DNA from: Thioclava indica
GTDB lineage: Bacteria > Pseudomonadota > Alphaproteobacteria > Rhodobacterales > Rhodobacteraceae
Assembly: GCF_000714545.1 (NCBI RefSeq)
Contig: NZ_AUNB01000002.1
Location: 52,980 to 116,979 of the forward strand
Direction of reading: 5' to 3'
DNA: 64,000 bases
The position numbers were made by a program, and so were the translations under genes. Numbering within the stretch: position 1 is the first letter of the stretch; each line of letters begins with the position of its first letter. Below are positions 32,374-41,845 of the stretch, in pieces. Under the pieces are notes generated by a model, which saw only the letters and a program-made list of their open reading frames with translations, was not told the origin of the DNA and did no database searches.

Positions 32374-35300
32374 GCCGGGATGAAGCCAGCGAGCGGCAGA
32401 TCCAAGCCTCGATGCCGCGAGATTCGGTTTGGTTGGGCGCGAATGCGGGTTCGGGCAAGACAAAAGTTCTGACGGATCGAGTCGCGCGGATGCTGCTCAA
32501 CGGCACCGAACCGCAACGGATTTTGTGTCTAACCTACACCAAAGCCGCCGCCGCAGAGATGCAAAACCGTCTCTTAAAGCTGCTTGGCGGCTGGGCGATG
32601 ATGGAAGAATCCAAGCTGCGCAATTATCTTGCAGCGCTGGGCGAAGAGGGTGTGATCACAGACGGGCGCTTGGCCGAAGCGCGCCGGCTGTTTGCGAAGG
32701 CGATCGAGACCCCCGGCGGGCTGAAAATCCAGACGATCCATGCGTTTTGTGCCTCTTTGTTGCGGCGTTTCCCGCTTGAGGCCGAGGTGCCTCATGGATT
32801 TAGCGAGATGGATGACCGCGCGGGTGATCTGATGCGCGAAGATCTGTTGGAGGAGATCGCGCTGGGCCCTGACCGGTCGGTGTTGGATGCGCTGTTGCTT
32901 GCCTATTCGGGTGAAGATCTAGAATCGATATGTCGTGAAATTGGCCAAAATAGAGCCTATTTTATACCAGATCGCAGCCGTGCCGAGATTTTCTCCAGCT
33001 ATGGTTTGCCAGATGATGTGACGGCGCAAACTATAGCCGCGCGCGCCTTTGAGCCGGGTGATCTGGACTTGATCCAAGGCGCAGCGCCGCTTTGCTTGGC
33101 CAGTGGCACCAACGACCAAAAGGTCGGCGCTGTGTTTGCACAGATCGACACGCTGGACCTCACGGCGCTAGGTAAGCTTGCCGATGTGATGAACCTGAAA
33201 AGCGGTGCCAAGGTGCCTTACGGGCCCAAGGGCGACAAGTTGCTGACCAGAGCTTTACAGGAGAAGCTTGGCGACGCCGTATTTGAGGCGCTCAAGGATT
33301 TGGCGGAGCGGGTGGCTGACACGCGAGAAGAGCGTCTTGCTTTTGTGGCCGCTGAGCGTAGCCATGTGCTGCATCGTTTTGCGCAAATCTATTTGCCGCA
33401 GATCGCGCGCTATAAGGCACAGCGCGGCTGGCTTGATTTCGACGATCTGATCGAACGCGCCGCTGCGCTGCTATCGAACCCTTCGGTGGCGCAATGGGTG
33501 CTGTTCAAACTCGACGGTGGGATTGATCACATTCTGGTCGATGAGGCCCAAGATACCAGCCCCGGCCAGTGGCGCGTGATCGAACGGATTGCCGATGAGT
33601 TTACCTCTGGGCAGGGCGCGCGCGAGGCAGATCGCACGTTGTTTGTTGTGGGCGATCGCAAGCAGTCGATCTATTCCTTTCAAGGTGCCGATCTAGAGCA
33701 TTTTGAGGCGATGCAGAGCCACTTTCAGGCGAAATTCGAGGGTATCGGATCGCCTTTGCGAGCGCTTGAGCTGGAGCACTCCTTCCGGTCCTCTGCCGCT
33801 GTGCTGCGCGTTGTGGATCAGAGCTTTGCGCAAGGCGCGGTGCAGGGCTTAGGCGGCCCGCCACATCATATCGCTTTCCAGACCGATTTGCCGGGGCGGG
33901 TCGATTTGTGGCCGGTGGTCGCGCAAGATGTCGCGAATGAGGACAGTGACTGGCAAGATCCGGTTGATCTGGTGCGTGAGACCTCGGACACGGTGGTGCT
34001 TGCGCGCGCGATCGCGGCTGAAATTCGCGCGATGATTGATCAAGGCGTTCAAATCCCGGATCGCGAGGCGGATACCGGGGCGCGTCGGGTGCATGAGGGC
34101 GATTTTCTGATCCTCGTGCGCCGTCGCTCTGATCTATTCGCCGAGACCATTCGCGCCTGCAAGGCCGCCAACCTGCAAGTTGCAGGGGCTGACAGGCTGA
34201 AATTGGGTGCGGAATTGGCCGTGCGTGATATTCGCGCACTTTTGGCATTTCTTGCGACGCCCGAGGACGATTTGTCCTTAGCAGAAGCCCTGCGCTCGCC
34301 TCTTTTGTGTTGGAGCGAGGCAGAGGTTTACGCTTTGGCGCATGCGCGTGAGGGGTATTTGTGGCAGGCATTGCGTAAATCTGAGGCGCGTCCTGACACG
34401 TTGAAAATCCTTTATGATATGCGCGATCACGCAGATTTCCTGCGCCCGTTTGAATTGGTTGAACGGCTTTTGACCCGTCATGGCGGGCGTGAGCGGCTGT
34501 TGGCGCGTTTGGGGGCAGAGGCCGAAGACGGGATTGACGAATTGATCTCGCAAGCCCTCGCCTTTGAGCGCAGCGAAGTGCCTAGCCTGACCGGGTTTCT
34601 AGGCTGGCTTGAGGCCGATGAGGTCGAGGTAAAGCGCCAACTTGAAGGGGCAGGGCGTGCTATTCGGGTGATGACGGTGCATGGATCGAAGGGTCTTGAA
34701 TCGCCAATAGTGATCTTGCCCGACACGGCAGAGCGCAAACCCAAAAATGACGCGCAAGTCGTCAAGCTGGCGGGGGATGTTGCGGGCTGGAGTGTCACCA
34801 AAGACCTCGCGCCCGATGCGCAACGTCAGGCTCAAGAAGAGACTGCGGCGCGACGTGAGGCGGAATCGCTGCGTTTGTTATATGTGGCGATGACGCGGGC
34901 CGAAAAGTGGTTGATCGTTGCGGCTGCGGGCAAGACGGGCGAGGGCGAGGATAGCTGGTATTCGCGGATCGCGGAAGGGATGGAAAAGGCCGGAACAGAG
35001 ACTTTTTCAGGCTATAGCGCGCCGCTTAACGATCTTGGCCAGATCCAACGTCATAGTCACGCTAAGTGGCCTGAAGCCTTAGCGGATACGCCGGCCGAGA
35101 CTCAGACATCGGCGATGGCGGTCTTGCCAAAATGGGCGCATGAAGCCGCTCCAAAGATTCATGAAGCTGAAATGGCGCTTTCTCCGTCCAATTTAGGCGG
35201 CGCAAAGGTGTTGCCGGGCGAAGGGGCAATACTGGACGAGGACGCGGCAAAGCAACGCGGACGCCAGTTACACTTGCTGCTGGAACACCTGCCGCAGCGC

Positions 35301-35762
35301 GACAAAGCGGAGTGGCCAGAGGTTGCGCGTTCATTGCTGGGATATGGCGAAGATGCGCTGCTTTGGGCCGAAATAGAGCCTGTTTTGGCGGAAGCGAGCC
35401 GTGTTCTGGACGCCCCGCACATGGCGGAGTGGTTGGGTGAAGGTGCGCTTGCCGAAGTCGAGATCAGCGCCGAGCTGCCTGAATTGGGCAATCGCCGCAT
35501 TCACGGCTTCATCGACCGCCTCGTGATCGGGGACGATGAAATCCGCGTGTTGGATTACAAATCCAACGCCGTGGTGCCCGATCACCCCGATCAGGTGCCC
35601 GAGGGATTGGTGCGCCAGATGGCGGCCTATCGCGGGGCCTTGCGGCTGATCCATCCCGACAAGCTAGTGCGCTGCGCAATTTTGTGGACGGCCTCGGGCG
35701 AGGTGATGCCGCTCGGTGACGCACAGCTTGATGCGTCATTGCGCACACCCCCAGTATCTTGA
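32370..35762 (+). CDS. addA: double-strand break repair helicase-nuclease AddA
   Basis: The 1130-residue protein is a UvrD-type helicase: Walker A LGANAGSGKTKVLTDRVARM, ILCLTYTKAAAAEM (Ia), HILVDEAQDTSPGQW (II), FVVGDRKQSIYSFQGAD (III), IRVMTVHGSKGLE (V) and LLYVAMTRAEKWL (VI). A RecB-type nuclease domain ends the protein (GRQLHLLLEHLP, IHGFIDRLVIGDDEIRVLDY, KSN). AddA unwinds and cuts DNA together with AddB. It is the last gene of the tsaE-amgK-murU-addB-addA run and is followed by trxA after 54 bp. Confidence 0.96.
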   Translation: MSRDEASERQIQASMPRDSVWLGANAGSGKTKVLTDRVARMLLNGTEPQRILCLTYTKAAAAEMQNRLLKLLGGWAMMEESKLRNYLAALGEEGVITDGRLAEARRLFAKAIETPGGLKIQTIHAFCASLLRRFPLEAEVPHGFSEMDDRAGDLMREDLLEEIALGPDRSVLDALLLAYSGEDLESICREIGQNRAYFIPDRSRAEIFSSYGLPDDVTAQTIAARAFEPGDLDLIQGAAPLCLASGTNDQKVGAVFAQIDTLDLTALGKLADVMNLKSGAKVPYGPKGDKLLTRALQEKLGDAVFEALKDLAERVADTREERLAFVAAERSHVLHRFAQIYLPQIARYKAQRGWLDFDDLIERAAALLSNPSVAQWVLFKLDGGIDHILVDEAQDTSPGQWRVIERIADEFTSGQGAREADRTLFVVGDRKQSIYSFQGADLEHFEAMQSHFQAKFEGIGSPLRALELEHSFRSSAAVLRVVDQSFAQGAVQGLGGPPHHIAFQTDLPGRVDLWPVVAQDVANEDSDWQDPVDLVRETSDTVVLARAIAAEIRAMIDQGVQIPDREADTGARRVHEGDFLILVRRRSDLFAETIRACKAANLQVAGADRLKLGAELAVRDIRALLAFLATPEDDLSLAEALRSPLLCWSEAEVYALAHAREGYLWQALRKSEARPDTLKILYDMRDHADFLRPFELVERLLTRHGGRERLLARLGAEAEDGIDELISQALAFERSEVPSLTGFLGWLEADEVEVKRQLEGAGRAIRVMTVHGSKGLESPIVILPDTAERKPKNDAQVVKLAGDVAGWSVTKDLAPDAQRQAQEETAARREAESLRLLYVAMTRAEKWLIVAAAGKTGEGEDSWYSRIAEGMEKAGTETFSGYSAPLNDLGQIQRHSHAKWPEALADTPAETQTSAMAVLPKWAHEAAPKIHEAEMALSPSNLGGAKVLPGEGAILDEDAAKQRGRQLHLLLEHLPQRDKAEWPEVARSLLGYGEDALLWAEIEPVLAEASRVLDAPHMAEWLGEGALAEVEISAELPELGNRRIHGFIDRLVIGDDEIRVLDYKSNAVVPDHPDQVPEGLVRQMAAYRGALRLIHPDKLVRCAILWTASGEVMPLGDAQLDASLRTPPVS

Positions 35763-35816
35763 CGCAGGGCGGGTCAAATCCTACGTTCACCTCAACCGAA
35801 TTAACAGGAGGCTGAT

Positions 35817-36137
35817 ATGGCTACCGTTGCTGTTACCGACGCCACGTTCGACGAAGAAGTGCGCAAGTCCGACGTTCCCGTCGTCGTTGATTTCTGGGCT
35901 GAATGGTGTGGCCCGTGCCGGATGATCGGCCCGTCGCTTGAGGAGCTGTCCGAAGAAATGTCGGGCAAGATCAAAGTCGTGAAGATCAACGTCGATGAAA
36001 ACCCCGACAGCCCGGCAACGCTGGGTGTACGCGGTATTCCGGCGCTGTTCCTGTTCAAGGACGGCGAAGTGGTGTCGAACAAAGTTGGCGCTGCACCCAA
36101 AGCTGCGCTGCAAAGCTGGATCGAATCGTCGATCTGA
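35817..36137 (+). CDS. trxA: thioredoxin 1
   Basis: The 106-residue protein has the active site [18 protein letters not shown] and the cis-proline loop [14 protein letters not shown] of thioredoxins. It reduces disulfides in cytosolic proteins using thioredoxin reductase. AACAGGAGG lies just before the ATG. It follows addA by 54 bp and is closed by a strong terminator. Confidence 0.98.
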   Translation: MATVAVTDATFDEEVRKSDVPVVVDFWAEWCGPCRMIGPSLEELSEEMSGKIKVVKINVDENPDSPATLGVRGIPALFLFKDGEVVSNKVGAAPKAALQSWIESSI

Positions 36138-36154
36138 ACGTTTCGCAAATGATC

Positions 36155-36184
36155 AAAAAGGGCGCCTTCGGGCGCCTTTTTTTC
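36155..36184 (+). terminator. intrinsic terminator after trxA
   Basis: GGCGCC-TTCG-GGCGCC with an A5 run on the left and T7 on the right gives a classical Rho-independent terminator 17 bp after the trxA stop. It also touches the end of the convergent gene at 36183, so it may serve both strands. Confidence 0.9.
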
Positions 36185-37088
36185 ATATCGGCCAGTCGAA
36201 ATTTTTGAGATGAGCGCGTAACTGCTCTTCAAATTCGGGGCGGCCGGCGTTCAACGCGTTGCGCTGAAAAAACCAATAGAGATAGCGCGCGACTGGCGGG
36301 GTTTGGTTGAGCCTGCGAAACGCGGCATCTAACCCATCGCGCGGAACAGATCCCGCGATATGGTGAAACTCTGACTTCGCAAACAGGATCGCGGGCTTGC
36401 GTAAAAAGAACCCTTCCAGCGCGAGGGCGCTGTTTTGCGTTGCGACATAGCGGCAAAGCGGCAGCAGGTCTGGCGATCCGCCCAGTTGAAAGCGAAAGCG
36501 GGAGAACTGCGATGCGATACGCTCAAGCGCGGTGATTTCGTCGGGTGTATAGGTTTCCTTAGGGTGCAAGGTGGCCACGACCGGCCCCGCATGACGCGCC
36601 AGAACCTCCTCGATCATTTGAATTGGGCTCATGGCCTGAAACGAGCGGTGATCGCGCAGCTTTCCTTGCAGTGCGATCAGGGCCAAATCGTCTTCGTTCG
36701 TCGGATTCGCGCCGGAATAGAGCCTGTTTTTCCACATCCCGAAGAAATGCGCGGCCTCCGTTCCGTCAATGTCATCGGCATTGAAATCCGCCTTGGCGAC
36801 CGGCCATTCCCAACGCTCGGCGCTGTCCTCGATATGCCAAAACGCCCCGACATAGCTGCGCCGGCAAGTCAGCGCGCGCGCATGGGTCGGTGGCTCCATA
36901 TGATACAGCGCATAGCCCGGTTTCTTGCGCGCGGCGCGCCGTGCGGCGGGGCTGGTTTCATGCAGATCGACGCTCCAGTTCACTGTCCGTAGCGCGCCAA
37001 TCAGACGGGTAAAGAAATTGTGTTGCCCCTTGCGCACCTGAGACAGGGTCGCCGGATCGAGGTAGATGGAAAGGTGCCGCTCTGTCAT
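36183..37088 (-). CDS. uncharacterised protein with glycosyltransferase/capsule-synthesis-like C-terminal half
   Basis: The 301-residue soluble protein has an N-terminal part with LSIYLDPATLSQVRKGQHNF and YVGAFWHIEDSAERWEWPV, and a C-terminal part with VVATLHPKETYTPDEI and NSALALEGFFLRKPAILFAK. The latter resembles the nucleotide-sugar side of GT-B Kdo-transferase-like capsule proteins, where a Glu/Gly loop and a GKP motif precede a strand. The match is from pattern only. It is alone on the minus strand between trxA and hslV. A role in surface polysaccharide synthesis is possible. Confidence 0.5.
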   Translation of the reverse strand: MTERHLSIYLDPATLSQVRKGQHNFFTRLIGALRTVNWSVDLHETSPAARRAARKKPGYALYHMEPPTHARALTCRRSYVGAFWHIEDSAERWEWPVAKADFNADDIDGTEAAHFFGMWKNRLYSGANPTNEDDLALIALQGKLRDHRSFQAMSPIQMIEEVLARHAGPVVATLHPKETYTPDEITALERIASQFSRFRFQLGGSPDLLPLCRYVATQNSALALEGFFLRKPAILFAKSEFHHIAGSVPRDGLDAAFRRLNQTPPVARYLYWFFQRNALNAGRPEFEEQLRAHLKNFDWPI

Positions 37089-37129
37089 GGCCGGACGCTA
37101 GCGCGCGCGGGCGAACCGGGCAAGCGGGG

Positions 37130-37157
37130 TTGCAGGGCGCGGCTTGCGGCCTCATAT
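37130..37157 (+). promoter_or_regulatory. possible heat-shock (sigma-32) promoter for hslVU
   Basis: TTGCAG (37130-37135), a 14-base spacer and CCTCATAT (37150-37157) loosely resemble alphaproteobacterial sigma-32 promoters and lie 22 bp before the hslV start. The position fits a heat-shock operon, but the -35 element is weak. Confidence 0.3.
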
Positions 37158-37179
37158 CTGCGTTAACACGGAGGTAGTT

Positions 37180-37737
37180 ATGGCAGACGACAAGTTCCCG
37201 GGTTGGCACGGCACAACGATCATTGGCGTTCGCAAAGGCGGTCGGGTGGTCGTGGCGGGTGACGGGCAAGTGAGCCTTGGCCAGACCGTCATCAAGGGCA
37301 CCGCGCGCAAGGTGCGCCGCCTCAGCCCAGGCGGACATGATATTGTGGCGGGCTTTGCCGGATCGACCGCCGATGCGTTCACCTTGCTGGAACGGCTTGA
37401 GAAAAAACTCGAGGCCTCGCCGGGTCAACTGGCGCGCAGTTGCGTTGATCTGGCAAAAGACTGGCGGATGGACAAATATCTGCGCAATCTCGAAGCGATG
37501 CTGATCGTGACCGACGGTAAGGATCTTTTCGTGCTGACAGGTGCGGGCGATGTGCTGGAACCCGAGAACGACATCGCGGCGATTGGCTCGGGCGGGAATT
37601 ATGCGTTGGCAGCGGCGCGCGGCTTGATGGAAACCGATCTCGATGCCGAGGCTGTGGCGCGCAAGGCGATGGCGATTGCGGCTGATATTTGCGTCTACAC
37701 CAACGGCAACCTGACGGTGGAGACCATCGGTGAGTGA
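37180..37737 (+). CDS. hslV: ATP-dependent protease peptidase subunit HslV
   Basis: The 185-residue protein starts [11 protein letters not shown] followed by [20 protein letters not shown], the HslV catalytic N-terminus. The nucleophile is Thr12, so an 11-residue propeptide must be removed, unlike E. coli where only Met is lost. Other signatures are [20 protein letters not shown] and [15 protein letters not shown]. HslV forms the double hexamer peptidase fed by HslU. GGAGG lies six bases before the ATG at 37180. It overlaps the next gene by 8 bases. Confidence 0.96.
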   Translation: MADDKFPGWHGTTIIGVRKGGRVVVAGDGQVSLGQTVIKGTARKVRRLSPGGHDIVAGFAGSTADAFTLLERLEKKLEASPGQLARSCVDLAKDWRMDKYLRNLEAMLIVTDGKDLFVLTGAGDVLEPENDIAAIGSGGNYALAAARGLMETDLDAEAVARKAMAIAADICVYTNGNLTVETIGE

Positions 37738-38791
37738 GATCACGAAGGACGATCTGCGCGCTGCCGTCGCCGCTGGTCATCTAAGCGAGGCACAGGCCGC
37801 AAGCGTGATGGCGCTCGCCGCCAACCGCATATCCGGTCGTGCCGCGCTACCAGCCGAGGACGAACCGTTTGAGCTGTTTCGCGGTTTTGCAGAGATATTC
37901 GTGACCGTCGGCCTTGCGATCCTGATTGCCGGCACGTTCGGGTTTTTGTTGTTTCTGGGCGGGAATGGTGGCTACGTCTTTCTGATCCCGCTCACAGCGT
38001 TATTCGCCGAGTATTTCACCCGCAAGCGCCGCATGGTGCTGCCCTCGATTCTGCTGACGGTGACGCTGGCGGGCGCGGTTCTGGCGAGTTTCCTCGGCAT
38101 CCCCATCCTTAGCATACGCTTTGTTGCGCAGGATCCGAGTTTGAACCTCGCGCTCGGCGTCACGGCGCTGGCGCTGATTGCGTGGTTTCTGCGCTACCGC
38201 GTGCCGTTTTCGATGTTTCTCGTCGGGCTCTGTGTGCTGGCGATCCTGCTTAATCTTGCCAAGGGGCTCGGGCCGGATGTCGAGATGGCGCAGACCATCG
38301 ATATGTTCGATCTTGCGCAAGGCTCGCCGATTTCACTGGCGATGTTGCTGTTCGGCTTTCTCGCGCTGGCGGGCGGCATCTGGTTTGACATGCGCGACCC
38401 GCATCGGCTGGGGCGGCAATCGGCCTCGGGCTTTTGGCTGCATGTGCTGGCCGCGCCTGCGCTGGTGAATACCGTGGCGCTGACCTTTTACAAAATGGGG
38501 CCGGGCACCGGGTATGGCTTCCTTTTGCTGGCCCTGATCGTGGCCGCCGCGCTGGCGCTGATCATCGACCGGCGGTCCTTTTTTACCGCTGGCATCGGCT
38601 ACATGATCTTTCTCAGCTTCTACGCGTTTGGCGATGCTGCCGATCCGCGCAGTTGGTGGGTGGTGCTGATCCTGATCGGGCTGGCGTTGACTGCGCTTGG
38701 CTCGTTCTGGACCGAGCTGCGCACCCGCCTGATGCGCCTGCTTCCTCAATTTCCCGGCAAATCTCGCTTGCCGCCTTATGTTACGGAGTGA
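37730..38791 (+). CDS. polytopic membrane protein between hslV and hslU
   Basis: The 353-residue protein has a cytosolic N-terminus ([20 protein letters not shown]) and about ten transmembrane helices starting at residue 55 ([20 protein letters not shown]). I do not recognise a defined family; the N-terminus looks like that of DUF2157-type proteins, but this is weak. It starts with GTG inside the hslV end (8-base overlap) and stops 3 bp before hslU, so it is co-translated with the protease. Its presence within hslVU suggests a membrane-linked stress role, not shown. Confidence 0.75.
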   Translation: MSEITKDDLRAAVAAGHLSEAQAASVMALAANRISGRAALPAEDEPFELFRGFAEIFVTVGLAILIAGTFGFLLFLGGNGGYVFLIPLTALFAEYFTRKRRMVLPSILLTVTLAGAVLASFLGIPILSIRFVAQDPSLNLALGVTALALIAWFLRYRVPFSMFLVGLCVLAILLNLAKGLGPDVEMAQTIDMFDLAQGSPISLAMLLFGFLALAGGIWFDMRDPHRLGRQSASGFWLHVLAAPALVNTVALTFYKMGPGTGYGFLLLALIVAAALALIIDRRSFFTAGIGYMIFLSFYAFGDAADPRSWWVVLILIGLALTALGSFWTELRTRLMRLLPQFPGKSRLPPYVTE

Positions 38792-38794
38792 TCC

Positions 38795-40102
38795 ATGACC
38801 GACCTGACCCCCCGCGAAATCGTTTCCGAGCTTGACCGTTTTATCATCGGGCAGAAAGAGGCCAAGCGCGCCGTTGCTGTGGCGCTGCGCAATCGCTGGC
38901 GTCGTCACAAGCTGGCCGATGATATCCGCGAAGAGGTCTATCCCAAAAATATCCTGATGATCGGCCCGACCGGGGTCGGCAAGACCGAGATCTCGCGTCG
39001 TCTGGCAAAGCTGGCTAAAGCGCCGTTTCTGAAGGTCGAGGCGACCAAATTCACCGAGGTCGGCTATGTCGGGCGCGATGTCGAACAGATCATCCGCGAT
39101 CTGACCGATGTTGCGCTGGTGCAGACTCGCGATCAGATGCGCGAGGACGTTAAGGCGCAGGCTCATAAATCGGCTGAAGACCGCGTGATCGAGGCTTTGG
39201 CAGGCAGTGATGCGCGCGAGGCAACGCGCGAGATGTTTCGCAAGAAACTGCGCGACGGCGTGCTGGACGACAAGGTGATTGAGGTGGAAGTGTCGGATAC
39301 CTCTGGCGGTATGCCGATGGGCATGATGGGTGGCCAGCCGGGCATGGAAACGCAGATGCAGGGTCTGCAAGACCTGTTCAAGGCGTTTGGCGGCAACCGC
39401 ACGGCCAAGCGCAAGATGACGGTGGCCGAAAGCTATGACGCGCTGATTTCGGATGAGGCCGACAAGCTGCTCGATGATGAAAAGGTCAAAGCCGCAGCAC
39501 TTGAGGCGGTGCAATATTCCGGCATCGTGTTCATCGACGAGATCGACAAGGTCACGGCGCGATCCGATGCACGCGGAGCCGATGTATCGCGTGAGGGCGT
39601 GCAGCGCGATTTGCTGCCGCTGATCGAGGGCACGACGGTTTCGACGAAACACGGCCCCGTAAAAACCGACCACATCCTGTTTATCGCCAGCGGCGCGTTT
39701 CACATTGCCAAACCCTCGGATCTACTGCCCGAATTGCAGGGGCGCTTGCCGATCCGGGTAGAGCTGCGCGCTTTGACAGAGCAGGATTTCACGCGGATTC
39801 TGTCGGAAACAGATAACGCGCTGACCCGGCAATATATGGCGCTGATGGCGACCGAGGACGTCACGGTCTCATTCACGCAAGACGGCATCGAGGCGCTCGC
39901 CCGGATCGCCGCCGAGGTGAACCACTCGGTCGAAAATATCGGTGCGCGCAGGCTTTATACCGTCATCGAACGGGTGTTTGAGGAACTGGCCTTTACCGCG
40001 CCGGACCGTGCGGGGGAAAGCGTGACGATCGATGCTGATTTCGTCGAGAAGGAACTGGGTGCCTTGACGCGCGACAGCGATTTGAGCCGATACGTTCTTT
40101 GA
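38795..40102 (+). CDS. hslU: ATP-dependent protease ATPase subunit HslU
   Basis: The 435-residue AAA+ protein begins [20 protein letters not shown] and has Walker [21 protein letters not shown], the [20 protein letters not shown] motif, an intermediate domain with a Met/Gly-rich loop ([15 protein letters not shown]), Walker [12 protein letters not shown] and the C-terminal LSRYVL tail that docks into HslV. It unfolds substrates for HslV. It follows the membrane protein by 3 bp with GGAG just before the start. Confidence 0.97.
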   Translation: MTDLTPREIVSELDRFIIGQKEAKRAVAVALRNRWRRHKLADDIREEVYPKNILMIGPTGVGKTEISRRLAKLAKAPFLKVEATKFTEVGYVGRDVEQIIRDLTDVALVQTRDQMREDVKAQAHKSAEDRVIEALAGSDAREATREMFRKKLRDGVLDDKVIEVEVSDTSGGMPMGMMGGQPGMETQMQGLQDLFKAFGGNRTAKRKMTVAESYDALISDEADKLLDDEKVKAAALEAVQYSGIVFIDEIDKVTARSDARGADVSREGVQRDLLPLIEGTTVSTKHGPVKTDHILFIASGAFHIAKPSDLLPELQGRLPIRVELRALTEQDFTRILSETDNALTRQYMALMATEDVTVSFTQDGIEALARIAAEVNHSVENIGARRLYTVIERVFEELAFTAPDRAGESVTIDADFVEKELGALTRDSDLSRYVL

Positions 40103-40157
40103 GACTGGCATCATAGCGCAGCTTTGCTATCGTGCGCTTGTCTGGTCGGAGGCCAAC

Positions 40158-41246
40158 ATGCTGCGCGTGATGATTGTCATGGTTCTGGTTGTGCTATCTG
40201 GCTGCGCACCGCGCGGTCGGCTGGCCTATCTGGCGCAGCCATCTCCCGAGGCGCGCACGATCTTTGTCGGCTCCACGCGCGCGCCCGATCCGGAAACCCG
40301 GCAGCCTTTCGGCACAGCCCGTAGCTTCGATCTGCGTCTGGCGAAGTTTGACGTGGCAACACCGCCCGATCATCAAACTGGCACTATCGACTACCCGAAA
40401 AATGGACAACCAGCCGACCCGCAAACGCAGTTCATGGTGTCCAGCGCGCAAATCGACATGCCGCAAAATGCGTTTCGCCGCGACCTAAGGGCGGCGCTGG
40501 TGCGGCAGAACGGGCAGGCGGTGGTGTTCGTTCACGGCTTTAACAACGATTTCTCCGAAGGGCTGTATCGCTCCGCGCAGCTTGGTGCTGATTTCGATTT
40601 GCCCGGTGTTCTGGTGCATTATTCATGGCCCTCACGTGCGCATGTTCTAGGCTATGCCTATGATCGCGACTCCGTCCTGTTTGCGCGCGATGGTTTGTCG
40701 AAATTGCTAACAGACTTGCAGGCAGCAGGTGCGCGCCAGATTCTGCTGATCGGGCATTCTCTGGGGGCGCAACTGTCGATGGAGGTGCTGCGCCAAGAGG
40801 CGCTCGCGCATAACAAAGGCTTGTTTGACCGGATCTCAGGAGTCGTCCTGATTTCGCCAGATATTGCCGTTGAAGTCTTTGAATCGCAGGCCGATGCGAT
40901 TGGTGCGTTGCCCCAGCCGTTTGTCATTTTTACCTCGCAGCGTGATCGCGCCTTGCAACTGTCGGCGCGCTTGTCGGGACAGGAGGACAGGCTGGGCGAT
41001 CTCAAAGATTTCAAGCGTGTTGCGCGTTATCGCGTCACGGTGGTCGATGTAGGGGCCTTCAGCGTCGGAGACGGGCATTTTGATCTCGCGCAGTCTCCGG
41101 CCCTCATCAAGCTGCTGGATCGGGCCGGACAAGTGGCGCAGGTTCTCACCGGAGAGCAGACAGGGCGTACCAGCCTTGCCTCGGCGGTCATCCTGACGGT
41201 CGATAATGCGACCCAGATCGTGCTAAATCCGCTGTCGGGGGGTTAG
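40158..41246 (+). CDS. alpha/beta hydrolase lipoprotein (DUF900 family)
   Basis: The 362-residue protein starts with a lipoprotein signal (MLRVMIVMVLVVLSGC, lipidated Cys16). It has an esterase-like fold of the DUF900 type: RTIFVGSTRAPDP, QAVVFVHGFNNDFSEGLYRS, VHYSWPSRA, the nucleophile elbow LLIGHSLGAQLSMEVLR and a C-terminal His in DGHFDLAQSP. The predicted triad is Ser of GHSLG, an Asp after it and this His. Substrate unknown. CGGAGG lies before the ATG. Its stop overlaps the convergent smr stop. Confidence 0.82.
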   Translation: MLRVMIVMVLVVLSGCAPRGRLAYLAQPSPEARTIFVGSTRAPDPETRQPFGTARSFDLRLAKFDVATPPDHQTGTIDYPKNGQPADPQTQFMVSSAQIDMPQNAFRRDLRAALVRQNGQAVVFVHGFNNDFSEGLYRSAQLGADFDLPGVLVHYSWPSRAHVLGYAYDRDSVLFARDGLSKLLTDLQAAGARQILLIGHSLGAQLSMEVLRQEALAHNKGLFDRISGVVLISPDIAVEVFESQADAIGALPQPFVIFTSQRDRALQLSARLSGQEDRLGDLKDFKRVARYRVTVVDVGAFSVGDGHFDLAQSPALIKLLDRAGQVAQVLTGEQTGRTSLASAVILTVDNATQIVLNPLSGG

Positions 41247-41845
41247 CGCAGTCGGCGCAAATAAACATAATAGGCCCCGCCGCCGCCATGTTTGAGATGC
41301 GCCTCATTGACCTGCATCACCGCGGGGGCAAGCGGCATCATGCGCAGCCATTGCGGCACCTGATGGCGCAAAACGCCCACGCGGCGCGGGATCGGCCCGT
41401 CATCATCGCCGCGTTTTCCCTTGCCTGTGATCACAAGAACCAACCGCTTCCCGTGGCTTTGCCCGTTGAGGATGAACCGGATCAGTTCGGGATGCGCCTC
41501 GGCCAGCGTCATGCCGTGCAAATCCAGCGTGGCCTCGGGTTTCAGCTTGCCGCGCGTCATCGCCTTATGGGCCTTGCGATCCATTGTGACGGGTTGGCGG
41601 GCCAATTGTTCGGCGGGGCTGGGAGCAAGGTCAAAGCGTTGCGCGCTAGGCTTGGCGTGCTGGCCAAGATGAAATCCGCGCAATTCCGGTTTAGGCTGTT
41701 TGGGGGGCTTGGCAGGAGAGGTTCCGTCCAAAAAAGACTCTAATTCGGCGGAATCGGCTCGTTTCTCGCGAATGCTGCGGGTGCTGGCGGCGACGCGCGA
41801 CCACAGTTCCCGCTCTTCGGGGGTAAGTTTGCGCCGCTTGCTCAT
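41243..41845 (-). CDS. Smr domain protein (MutS2 C-terminal type)
   Basis: The 200-residue protein has a basic, proline-rich N-terminal half and a C-terminal Smr domain: LDLHGMTLAEAHPELIRFIL, LVLVITGKGKRG and GVLRHQVPQWL. Smr domains bind and nick nucleic acids; stand-alone Smr proteins have been linked to rescue of collided ribosomes in other bacteria. The LDLHG and TGKG motifs are intact. It overlaps mltA by 4 bases (ATGA), being the last gene of timA-mltA-smr. Confidence 0.88.
   Translation of the reverse strand: MSKRRKLTPEERELWSRVAASTRSIREKRADSAELESFLDGTSPAKPPKQPKPELRGFHLGQHAKPSAQRFDLAPSPAEQLARQPVTMDRKAHKAMTRGKLKPEATLDLHGMTLAEAHPELIRFILNGQSHGKRLVLVITGKGKRGDDDGPIPRRVGVLRHQVPQWLRMMPLAPAVMQVNEAHLKHGGGGAYYVYLRRLR

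Noticed and set aside
38333..39703. 456-codon open frame opposite hslU
   Set aside because: Antisense shadow of hslU and the membrane protein gene; no recognisable domain.
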